From: Dialister sp.
GTDB lineage: Bacteria; Bacillota; Negativicutes; Veillonellales; Dialisteraceae
Assembly (NCBI GenBank): GCA_022722495.1
Contig: JAIJLI010000170.1
Location: forward strand, 1 to 5,356
Length of the DNA stretch: 5,356 nt
Direction of reading: 5' to 3'
Within the stretch, counting starts at the first letter, position 1. Each line of letters starts with the position of its first letter. The position numbers were made by a program, and so were the translations under genes. The notes beneath the pieces are model-generated. The model ran no database searches and was not told where the DNA came from. It saw only the letters and a program-made list of their open reading frames with translations. This document shows, piece by piece, positions 1 to 5,263 of the stretch.

Positions 1-1099
1 GGATCGCGGCGACACCATAGCGCCCGTTTTTCTGCTTGAGGATCGCCATCAGATGGATCATGATCTCCGCCCCGGATGCCCCATAGGGATGTCCGTAAGC
101 CAAAGCTCCGCCGAAACAGTTCAGCCGATTCTTCACGGACGGATGACGCCCCATGAAATCGGCACTGATGACTGCGAAGGCTTCATTGTACTCGAAGGCA
201 TCAATATCTTCATAGGAAAGCCCCTCTTGAGATAACAGCAAAGAGACCGCCTGATCTGCCATGAGAGGCGAACAAGCTGCATCGCCGCCGGACGCGCGCA
301 CCGCCTTGATCTCCGCCATCGGATGCGCGCCGTGCGCCTTCACCCAGTCATCGGAAGCGAGTGCCACAAAAGCTGCCCCATCATTCATCGTGCAGGCATT
401 CGCCGCCGTGAGTATCCCATCCGGCACATTCGTCACATGCGGCGCTCTTGCCAGCAGTCGTTCGCTCATCCTTGGACGGATGGCCTCATCCCTTGTACTG
501 CCAAAGAGAGGCACGATATACGGCGCGAGGCAGCCTTCCTTCTCTACGCGGCTCGCCCGCTTGTGGCTAAGAAGGGCTGCCTCGTCCGCTTCTTCTTTGG
601 AAATCCCTGCTTTCTTCGCCGCGCGCTCCGCACCCAGAAGCATCGCATCATCACTAAATTCCCCCGGCCGGAACTGTGCCGCCGTGAATTCAGGCTCTCT
701 CTTTCGGCTTCGTTCATCCCATTCCTGATAGATGCGGCGCGGTGCGAGCGAAGCGCTCTCGGTGCCGCCCGCAAGGATGAAGTCCGCCATCCCGGAGGCG
801 ATCTTTGCGGCAGAGAGGTCGATCGCCGCCAAAGCAGAAGCACACTGGAGATCCAGCGTCATAGCGGGGACCTCTTCCGGAAGACCCGCCTCGAGTACCG
901 TGAGGCGGCCGATATTTCCGCCAGGGCCCACCGCATTCCCGCAAAGCACCAGATCCGGAAGTGCTGACTTCCCGTACTTCGACCACACCCTGTGAAGAAT
1001 TTCTCCGCCCAGCACCTCAGGCCGCACCGTCTTAAAGATGCCATATCGTATACCGATATGGCTGCGCAGCCCGCCCAGAAGATACACCCGATCTCTCAT
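1..1099 (-). CDS. Thiolase family protein (acetyl-CoA acyltransferase-like), C-terminus cut by window edge
   Basis: Thiolases join or split acyl-CoAs with acetyl-CoA through a cysteine-bound acyl intermediate in the cytosol. The 366 visible codons cover nearly a whole thiolase (usual length about 390). The nucleophilic Cys86 lies in LQCASALAAI, followed by the loop GGTESAS (111-117). NACTMNDGAA is at 234-243, NEAF at 305-308, and GHPYGASG with catalytic His337 at 336-343. The sequence stops at YGVAAI, only a few residues before the expected second catalytic cysteine, so that residue cannot be checked. The ATG overlaps the stop of the upstream MaoC-like gene as ATGA, which implies translational coupling; an AGGAAG-type ribosome site lies inside the end of that gene. 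Both the position in a bioY operon and family precedent (B. subtilis YhfS, a thiolase in a BirA-regulated bioY operon) hint at a role in biotin-precursor supply. The direction of reaction and chain length are not visible. Departures from the usual pattern are CASAL instead of C-x-SGL, and Tyr335 and Tyr339 around the GHP motif. Confidence 0.93.
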   Translation of the reverse strand, partial: MRDRVYLLGGLRSHIGIRYGIFKTVRPEVLGGEILHRVWSKYGKSALPDLVLCGNAVGPGGNIGRLTVLEAGLPEEVPAMTLDLQCASALAAIDLSAAKIASGMADFILAGGTESASLAPRRIYQEWDERSRKREPEFTAAQFRPGEFSDDAMLLGAERAAKKAGISKEEADEAALLSHKRASRVEKEGCLAPYIVPLFGSTRDEAIRPRMSERLLARAPHVTNVPDGILTAANACTMNDGAAFVALASDDWVKAHGAHPMAEIKAVRASGGDAACSPLMADQAVSLLLSQEGLSYEDIDAFEYNEAFAVISADFMGRHPSVKNRLNCFGGALAYGHPYGASGAEIMIHLMAILKQKNGRYGVAAI

Positions 1100-1659
1100 T
1101 CCCTGCTTCCTTTCCGCTGCCATTCTCCGGCAAAGCACAATGTATCCGTATACCCGAGAAGCTGATCCCCCTCTTTCTTCAAGTATACCATCTCCCCTGC
1201 CCTGACAGGATGATGGAAACGAAGCCGGATCGCTTTCCCGGGATACATGGCAACGAGCGACATGAGCAGCTGAAAACCGCTCACGATCGGCTGCAATCCC
1301 TGATGGATCGCATTATGATCCCCCAAGGCATCGCTGAAGTGATGGACCTCCTCTGCGGTAAACAGCCGCCACGGCTCTCCCTCCCGTTCCTTCCGCGGAC
1401 ATTTCCCCGCATGGAAAGGAAGGAGCACCATAGAAAGCTCCCCGCCGTCCGTACATGCCGAAAGGCGGATGAGCCGTCCCTCCTTGACATGCACCCCGCA
1501 GGATGCCTTCGGCGTGCCTTCTTTCCATGAAATCTCCGCCATCACCATCCCCTGCCATGCGTCTTTCCATACGCCGCAGAGCATTCTCATCTGTTCTTCC
1601 ATACAGCCTCCGAAAAAAGCTGTGACAGCCTCGGCCATCACAGCTTTTACATCATACAA
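1096..1659 (-). CDS. MaoC-like (R-hydratase type) hotdog protein with an unrecognised N-terminal half
   Basis: Read from a TTG this is 187 residues. The C-terminal half (about 98-185) is a MaoC-like hotdog domain. It begins LFTAEEVHHFSDALGDHN and carries the hydratase-2 motif with Asp114, Asn116 and His119; the Asp-to-His spacing of five matches R-specific enoyl-CoA hydratases. The central-helix stretch GFQLLMSLVA and the strand IRLRFHHPVRAGEMVYL follow. Residues 1-97 match nothing I can name; they look like mixed helix and strand and could be a degenerate second hotdog. The expected activity is reversible hydration/dehydration of an acyl-CoA (family knowledge). The start is uncertain: no ATG or GTG with a good ribosome site exists. 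TTG at 1659 and ATG at 1638 are the in-frame options, and the frame stays open back to the bioY stop codon, with which it is in phase. The gene lies 39 bases after bioY and overlaps the thiolase by 4 bases, so all three are probably co-transcribed. Confidence 0.8.
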   Translation of the reverse strand: MYDVKAVMAEAVTAFFGGCMEEQMRMLCGVWKDAWQGMVMAEISWKEGTPKASCGVHVKEGRLIRLSACTDGGELSMVLLPFHAGKCPRKEREGEPWRLFTAEEVHHFSDALGDHNAIHQGLQPIVSGFQLLMSLVAMYPGKAIRLRFHHPVRAGEMVYLKKEGDQLLGYTDTLCFAGEWQRKGSRE

Positions 1660-1665
1660 AACAAC

Positions 1666-1681
1666 AGGGAAACGCTGATCC
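1666..1681. repeat. Half copy of the hairpin repeat found at 2911-2953
   Basis: Fourteen bases, AGGGAAACGCTGAT (1666-1679), are identical to one arm of the inverted repeat at 2911-2953, and 15 of 16 match if the next two bases are counted. It lies in the short spacer between the bioY stop and the first possible start of the MaoC-like gene. It is probably the remnant of a dispersed repeat and may explain why that gene lacks a normal ribosome site. Confidence 0.55.
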
Positions 1682-1698
1682 AGCTCCAGCCCGTATTC

Positions 1699-2235
1699 CT
1701 AATCTCTCTCGATCAGTGTCTTTCTATACTTTGCCACCAGGAAAGAGGCGAGGATGATCTTAGCCAGATCACCGGGCAGGAAGGGGAACATGCACATCAC
1801 CATCGCTGACCACATGCCTGTACCAGTGAGGAACATGAACCAGCCGATCCCCATCACGTAGCAGACTGCCGTACCTGCCAATGTCGCCACGAGCATAGGC
1901 TTGAAGGTATGTCCCAGCTTTTCAGATACCAGCCCCACCACGAAAGCCATCGGTGCAAAGCCGAGGATGAATCCGCCCGAAGGCCCTGCTAGGACAGAGA
2001 TCCCCGCACGCATCATCGAAAAGACCGGCACACCGGCTGCCCCCAGAATGAGGTAGATCAAAAGAGCGAGAAGTCCATAGCGCTTCCCGAGAAAACCACC
2101 GGCCATCAGCACGCCGAACGTCCCGAGCGTGATCGGCACGGGCTGGATCGGAATGGTGAGCTGCGAGCACACTGCGCACACCGCAGCAAATAATGCACAC
2201 AGGACCTGCATGCGGATCGAATGATTTGTATTCAT
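1699..2235 (-). CDS. bioY: BioY, biotin ECF transporter substrate-binding (S) component
   Basis: BioY is the membrane protein that binds biotin for uptake, either alone or with the EcfA/EcfA'/EcfT energising module; no such module is in this window. The 178 residues match the family's usual length and are almost entirely hydrophobic, consistent with about six membrane helices. Signature stretches are visible: SQLTIPIQPVPITLGTFGVL (24-43), GGFLGKRYGLLALLIYLILG (46-65), and the family hallmark AGPSGGFILGF (83-93, usually GPTGGY). The start is clear: ATG at 2235 with AGGAGGT seven bases upstream (2243-2249). It is the first gene of the minus-strand operon, with a BirA-type operator and strong promoter about 120-180 bases upstream, so it should be repressed when biotin is plentiful. 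It ends in GAT TAG, and the next gene is in the same frame just beyond. Confidence 0.96.
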   Translation of the reverse strand: MNTNHSIRMQVLCALFAAVCAVCSQLTIPIQPVPITLGTFGVLMAGGFLGKRYGLLALLIYLILGAAGVPVFSMMRAGISVLAGPSGGFILGFAPMAFVVGLVSEKLGHTFKPMLVATLAGTAVCYVMGIGWFMFLTGTGMWSAMVMCMFPFLPGDLAKIILASFLVAKYRKTLIERD

Positions 2236-2349
2236 GGATATGACCTCCTAGAAATTGGCCGAGACAAGAAACCGAAGGTGTAAGGTGCAAAGTTTTCCTA
2301 CCAATCACCAGCCGCTAGTCACTCCCAATCCCTGCCAACTATATTTGAT
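2236..2349 (-). promoter_or_regulatory. Leader (5' UTR) of the bioY operon
   Basis: Given the promoter at 2356-2384, transcription should begin near 2349, leaving roughly 114 untranslated bases before bioY. I see no known riboswitch and no terminator hairpin with a T-run. The leader contains short near-repeats such as AAGGTGTAAGGTG on the plus strand (about 2274-2287) that resemble the degenerate repeats elsewhere in the window. The strong ribosome site AGGAGGT is at 2243-2249. Confidence 0.5.
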
Positions 2350-2355
2350 GTGCTT

Positions 2356-2384
2356 ATTATAAAGTGAGAAAAACCGTTTGTCAA
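2356..2384 (-). promoter_or_regulatory. Sigma-70 promoter of the bioY operon
   Basis: Read on the minus strand, the -35 box is TTGACA (2384-2379) and the -10 box is TATAAT (2361-2356), separated by exactly 17 bases. Both hexamers are perfect consensus matches. The -35 box lies inside one arm of the operator at 2372-2414, so bound repressor would block RNA polymerase directly. The predicted start of transcription is near 2349. Confidence 0.88.
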
Positions 2385-2414
2385 CTCACTTTATTCATTA
2401 GTTGACAAACGGTT
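2372..2414 (-). promoter_or_regulatory. BirA-type biotin operator overlapping the bioY promoter
   Basis: Two 14-base arms, AACCGTTTGTCAAC (2372-2385) and GTTGACAAACGGTT (2401-2414), are perfect inverted copies separated by 15 bases. The core TTGTCAAC-N15-GTTGACAA has the form of the BirA site known across bacteria (TTGTtAAC, a gap of about 15 bases, GTTaACAA). Its place in front of bioY makes BirA the natural regulator: biotinyl-AMP-bound BirA would sit over the -35 box and repress. A C replaces the usual A/T in the middle of each half-site, symmetrically. An unusual extra feature is a second 10-base inverted pair (2359-2368 with 2385-2394) between the operator arm and the -10 region. BirA itself is not encoded here. 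Confidence 0.82.
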
Positions 2415-2460
2415 AACGATAGAAATGACGCATACGGATTTCCCTGCAACGCCTATCTTT

Positions 2461-2886
2461 TTAAGCATGTCCGTGCAGGATGAATCGCTTAGTGAAATAA
2501 TTCCAGACCATCACGATCGCGGAAGCCACGACCTTTGAAAACATATACCATATCCCAAGAAGGTCGATGCAGCACCACATGACAAGCTGATTCAGCCCCA
2601 ACCCCATGAGAGACGTCACAATAAAGAGCACCATCTGTTTCGTACTCTGATTCTCTGCATGAAAGACCACATAGACACAGAGGATGTAATTCACAATGAG
2701 TGAGATCGTAAAAGCGATCGGCGCAGAGACCAGCGGCGGAAGACCGCCATACTCCGTCAATGTAAAAAGCAGGACATACTCTAAGAGGAAGCATCCGCCC
2801 CCGACCGCAAGGAAACGAAAAACTTCCCAGAAACGATCCATGGAAGGGAAAATCTTTAAAATAAGCGACTCTAAAAATGTAGGCAT
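2461..2886 (-). CDS. GtrA-like family membrane protein
   Basis: The 141 residues show the GtrA pattern: a short basic/amphipathic start, then about four membrane helices. These are roughly FRFLAVGGGCFLLEYVLLF (23-41), a helix containing PIAFTISLIVNYILCVYVVF (56-75), one near 86-108, and one near 113-133 ending in the typical aromatic WNYFTKRFIL. GtrA proteins are thought to move undecaprenyl-phosphate-linked sugars across the cytoplasmic membrane (family knowledge). The ATG at 2886 has AAAGGAA six bases upstream. The gene follows a GT2 glycosyltransferase on the same strand, 102 bases away, which fits a GtrB/GtrA-type pair for sugar modification of teichoic acid, lipopolysaccharide or another envelope polymer. 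The target polymer cannot be told. No convincing terminator separates it from the bioY promoter region. Confidence 0.9.
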   Translation of the reverse strand: MPTFLESLILKIFPSMDRFWEVFRFLAVGGGCFLLEYVLLFTLTEYGGLPPLVSAPIAFTISLIVNYILCVYVVFHAENQSTKQMVLFIVTSLMGLGLNQLVMWCCIDLLGIWYMFSKVVASAIVMVWNYFTKRFILHGHA

Positions 2887-2910
2887 AATATGTTCCTTTG
2901 GGAATAGCAG

Positions 2911-2953
2911 CTAGGGAAACACTGATTCAATCGCAGAATCAGCGTTTCCCTAG
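2911..2953 (-). repeat. Hairpin repeat between the glycosyltransferase and GtrA genes
   Basis: Arms at 2911-2928 and 2936-2953 (18 bases each, 7-base loop) pair fully except for positions 2921/2943. That pair is A-C on the plus strand but a G-U wobble in minus-strand RNA, so the structure is best preserved in the transcript of the flanking genes. No T-run follows, so it is not a classic terminator. It may protect mRNA ends or tune expression of the downstream GtrA gene, or simply be a dispersed repeat; a half copy lies at 1666-1681. Confidence 0.75.
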
Positions 2954-2988
2954 AACCCATCAACCTGAACCTGACAACCATCATATTT

Positions 2989-3924
2989 CTATTTCATTAA
3001 CATCCGAATCATATTCATCTGGATCTCCAGATTCTTTCTGGCATTCTTGACCTCGGTATCCAGCACAAGACCGATGCCTGTGGAAATCACGGCGGCCACC
3101 ATGAAGAAACCGGAGGTCACGAGCGTCGGCATCTTAGGGACAAGGCCCGTTGCGAGATACTCATGAAAAACAGGAAGAAAGAGCAAGAGCGAAATAAGTG
3201 TGAGGACAAGTGCCGCCGCCAAGAAGAACCGCAATGGGCGATAATCCTTGTACAGCATGAAAATCGTTTTCAGCACCCGCACCCCATCTCGGAAGGTATG
3301 AAGCTTGCTGACACTTCCCGCCGGACGGTCGCGATAGGATACCGGCACCTGCATGAAAAGCAGATTCTTATCCAGCGCGTGGATCGTCATTTCCGTCTCG
3401 ATCTCAAACCCTTCTGACAGGATCGGAAACGTTTTCACAAATAGGGGAGAAAAAGCCCGATAGCCCGTCATGACGTCTCGGATCTCCCCCCGTCCCCTGC
3501 CCCAGAAAAGATTGATGAACCGGCGGACGAGCACATTGCCGGAATTATGAAAAGGCCGCTTGTTCTCTTCAAAGTACGTCGACGAGAGCCTGTCACCGAT
3601 CACCATGTCGGCTCTCCCCGAGAGCACGAGCTCCGCCATCTCCCGCGCCATCTCGGCGGGATACGTATCATCGCCATCAGTCATCACATAGCAGTCTGCC
3701 TCGATGTCGCGAAACATGGAGCGGATCACATTGCCCTTCCCCTGACGGTATTCATGGACAACGATCGCCCCCGCGCGCTTCGCGATCTCTGCAGTACCAT
3801 CGGTGGAATTGTTGTCATAGACATAGATATCCGCCTCCGGGAGTACCGCGCGGAAATCTGTCACCACCTTCTCGATGGTCAGGGCTTCATTCCAGCAGGG
3901 AATGAGAACAGCGATACGGGGCAT
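2989..3924 (-). CDS. GT2-family glycosyltransferase, polyprenyl-phosphate (DPM1/GtrB-like) type
   Basis: This enzyme should move a sugar from a nucleotide donor to a polyprenyl phosphate on the inner face of the membrane. In the 311 residues the N-terminal GT-A domain is clear: IAVLIPCWNEALTIEKVV (4-21), YDNNSTDGTAE (36-46), YRQGKGNVIRSMF (59-71), and the metal/donor motif TDGDDTYP with Asp83 and Asp85. MVIGDRLSS, DVMTGYRAFS and GFEIETEMTIHALD follow as acceptor-side motifs. Two membrane helices lie near 231-253 and 266-290, then a basic tail. I chose the ATG at 3924 rather than the upstream ATG at 3942 because a strong ribosome site (AAAAGGAG, 3932-3939) sits seven bases before it and inside the longer version. 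Downstream GtrA suggests a two-gene lipid-sugar unit. The sugar is unknown. No clear promoter was found upstream. Confidence 0.93.
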   Translation of the reverse strand: MPRIAVLIPCWNEALTIEKVVTDFRAVLPEADIYVYDNNSTDGTAEIAKRAGAIVVHEYRQGKGNVIRSMFRDIEADCYVMTDGDDTYPAEMAREMAELVLSGRADMVIGDRLSSTYFEENKRPFHNSGNVLVRRFINLFWGRGRGEIRDVMTGYRAFSPLFVKTFPILSEGFEIETEMTIHALDKNLLFMQVPVSYRDRPAGSVSKLHTFRDGVRVLKTIFMLYKDYRPLRFFLAAALVLTLISLLLFLPVFHEYLATGLVPKMPTLVTSGFFMVAAVISTGIGLVLDTEVKNARKNLEIQMNMIRMLMK

Positions 3925-3931
3925 GAGATAT

Positions 3932-3939
3932 CTCCTTTT
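3932..3939 (-). promoter_or_regulatory. Ribosome binding site that decides the glycosyltransferase start
   Basis: Minus-strand AAAAGGAG is seven bases before the ATG at 3924. Because it falls within codons 2-4 of the version starting at 3942, it favours the shorter protein beginning MPRIAVLIPCWNE, which also matches the usual start of this family just before the first strand. Confidence 0.8.
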
Positions 3940-3942
3940 CAT

Positions 3943-4413
3943 GAAATAAGTTTTCGGTCAAGGCTTCAGATTTAGCCCAAAGAGCGTACCGCCCTTTGCT
4001 TGGATACAAAAGACGTTCAACAGATTCTATAGGTGCAAACGGAGCGCCATGCTGCGCTTCGCAGGATCGTAAGATCCACACAGCAGATCTCCTGTGGACA
4101 TAACGTCATCCGTCTGCCATTGGTTTCTCCATTGTACACCATGGAGACAGGCCGTGCCAGTCGATTCCCGAATTGTTTAAAATTTAGAAAAGCTAAGACC
4201 AGCAGCTTCTTGCTCATTGCTTGTTGGTTAGAAATCCACGCCACGCATTCTAAGGCTTGGGGTGTAAGCATTACAATACGTGCCTGTCCCTGTGCTCAGG
4301 ATAATAAGCCCTCCGTTCCACGGGCTGATCCTCTCCTGTGCCCTGCCCCAAAACCCATTTGATTTCCTTCCCCATACCCTGTATGATAGGAGAAAAATGA
4401 AAGAGGGCTTGCT
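3943..4413. other. Intergenic region of about 470 bases without a convincing gene
   Basis: Short open frames exist on both strands, but none has a recognisable protein or a good ribosome site. The region holds small dyads: GGATCGTAAGATCC (about 4064-4077), the hairpin TGCGCTTCGCA just before it (4053-4063), and TCTCCAT/ATGGAGA around 4125-4146. The right end carries the promoter of the thioesterase gene. The left end must hold the start of the glycosyltransferase transcript, but I cannot place its promoter. It may be decayed repeat or mobile DNA, or an unrecognised small RNA. Confidence 0.5.
4359..4387 (+). promoter_or_regulatory. Probable sigma-70 promoter of the thioesterase gene
   Basis: TTGATT (4359-4364) and TATGAT (4382-4387) are 17 bases apart and match the consensus hexamers at four and five of six positions. 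Transcription would begin near 4394, leaving only about 20 untranslated bases before the ATG at 4414. Confidence 0.6.
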
Positions 4414-4887
4414 ATGAGCGAAGACGTATCGGTATTACAGACAGCGGAAGAAATCCGCGCACACATTTTAGACATTTATTCTAAAAACCATTTCATGAGT
4501 GACTATTTCCATATACAGATCACGGACATCCATTGCGGCAGTGCGACCGTCAACCTGAAGACGGATCCTTTGAAGCACAACAACCACAGAGGACGCCTGC
4601 ATGGGGGCGTACTGGTAGCGCTCGCCGACTCGGTCACGGGCGTCACCTCGGCCACCGTCGGTGCCTCTGTCGTGACGGTCGCTATGACGATGAATTTCAT
4701 CCGTACAGCAAAGCCGGGAGAGACGATCCGCGTCACAAGCCGCATCACGCACAATGGCCGCAGCACGATCGTCATCGAGGCGGATATGTTCGATGAAGAG
4801 GACCACCTGATGGCCAATATCCTTGCGACAATGATGGTGGTGGATCATTTCCCGGAAATCCCGAGGGAATGGAAGGATAGTGACTGA
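4414..4887 (+). CDS. PaaI-type hotdog thioesterase
   Basis: PaaI-type hotdog enzymes hydrolyse acyl-CoA thioesters (phenylacetyl-, benzoyl-type or medium-chain) in the cytosol. The 157 residues hold one hotdog domain, roughly 30-147. The active-site region reads NNHRGRLHGGVLVALADS, with HGG at 63-65 and the probable catalytic Asp72 on the central helix. The paired strands VVTVAMTMNFIRTAKPGETI and SRITHNGRSTIVIEADMF follow, which is the standard PaaI order. The N-terminal 25 residues are slightly longer than in minimal family members. The ATG has AAGAGGG six bases upstream (4401-4407), a likely promoter at 4359-4387, and a strong terminator about 95 bases beyond its stop, so it appears monocistronic. 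Both neighbours are non-coding, so context does not reveal the substrate. It is on the opposite strand from the bioY operon and need not be linked to it. Confidence 0.92.
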   Translation: MSEDVSVLQTAEEIRAHILDIYSKNHFMSDYFHIQITDIHCGSATVNLKTDPLKHNNHRGRLHGGVLVALADSVTGVTSATVGASVVTVAMTMNFIRTAKPGETIRVTSRITHNGRSTIVIEADMFDEEDHLMANILATMMVVDHFPEIPREWKDSD

Positions 4888-4981
4888 ACTTCAACGGGTT
4901 CTATAGAGACAAAAGCTTCCGTGAACGTGCTGCGGCGCACAAAACCATACAAGCGGCGTGGAATGGATATCAAAATAAAAG

Positions 4982-5026
4982 GGGGCTGTGAAGAAATGCG
5001 GATTCATTTCTTCACAGCCCCTTTTT
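4982..5026 (+). terminator. Strong intrinsic terminator after the thioesterase gene
   Basis: A perfect 17-base stem (4982-4998 with 5005-5021), a six-base loop CGGATT, then TTTTT. The opposite flank is AAAATAAAAG, so on the minus strand the stem is also followed by a T-rich run; it may work in both directions. Confidence 0.92.
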
Positions 5027-5038
5027 GCTTTCATCCGA

Positions 5039-5065
5039 TTCGGGGTTCAAGGTTCGGGGTTAAGG
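5039..5065. repeat. Short imperfect tandem repeat TTCGGGGTT(C)AAGG
   Basis: Two adjacent copies, TTCGGGGTTCAAGG (5039-5052) and TTCGGGGTTAAGG (5053-5065), differ by one missing base. Similar GGTT-rich runs appear on the minus strand at about 2960-2978. Confidence 0.6.
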
Positions 5066-5066
5066 T

Positions 5067-5088
5067 GGCGGCTTCGCCGCCTTTTTTT
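5067..5088 (+). terminator. Second terminator-like hairpin with T-run
   Basis: GGCGGC (5067-5072) pairs with GCCGCC (5076-5081) around TTC, followed by seven Ts. It lies only 40 bases past the first terminator with no gene in between, so it is either a back-up terminator or part of the surrounding repeat element. Confidence 0.65.
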
Positions 5089-5103
5089 AGAAGATGGTAT
5101 TCT

Positions 5104-5262
5104 CGTATCGCAGCCTTCCCCTCTAGGTAATGCTATTAAGTTAAGGAAATCGTTAGCTATGTAACGTCTTGCTTCCCCCTTCGGGGGAAGTGCCGAAGGC
5201 AATAGGGGCATGCCAGCGGTATAGCGTGCTATGTTGAATAGTCCGATGCTATCGATATGCAC
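5104..5262. repeat. GC-rich hairpin (REP-like) intergenic element
   Basis: The core is CTTCCCCC-TTC-GGGGGAAG (5172-5190), a perfect eight-base stem, directly followed by the mini-hairpin GCC-GAA-GGC (5192-5200). No T-run follows. Such elements are common in Negativicute intergenic DNA to my recollection, and a minus-strand open frame across it is probably a by-product. The exact ends are uncertain; I see no second copy of this core in the window. Confidence 0.5.
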
Positions 5263-5263
5263 T

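Noticed and set aside
323..967. Long plus-strand open frame (214 codons) opposite the thiolase
   Set aside because: It is antisense to a thiolase with intact motifs, has no recognisable protein features, and owes its length to the GC-rich codons of the real gene.
1210..1530. Plus-strand open frame opposite the MaoC-like gene
   Set aside because: It has no ribosome site and no family resemblance; the minus strand carries the hydratase motif.
2401..2430. A divergent plus-strand promoter using the TTGACA of the other operator arm
   Set aside because: No -10-like hexamer lies at a 16-18 base distance, and no plus-strand gene follows.
2911..2953. Hairpin as an intrinsic terminator of the glycosyltransferase gene
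   Set aside because: No T-run follows the stem on either strand, so it is listed as a repeat instead.
3925..3942. Longer start of the glycosyltransferase at 3942
   Set aside because: The ribosome site lies inside this extension and points to the ATG at 3924.
3547..3975. Plus-strand open frame of 142 codons opposite the glycosyltransferase
   Set aside because: It is a histidine/arginine-rich antisense product, overlapping the well-supported GT2 domain.
4017..4362. Small open frames on both strands in the 3943-4413 gap
   Set aside because: No ribosome site, no hydrophobic or motif pattern and no recognisable family; they overlap each other on opposite strands.
4468..4848. Minus-strand frames opposite the thioesterase
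   Set aside because: They are low-complexity His/Asp/Arg-rich translation typical of an antisense frame; the plus strand has promoter, ribosome site, HGG motif and terminator.
5047..5262. Minus-strand 71-codon frame across the hairpin element
   Set aside because: It translates the inverted repeat and the terminator-like hairpin; a protein with PPKGEA-like content is the usual by-product of such repeats rather than a gene.
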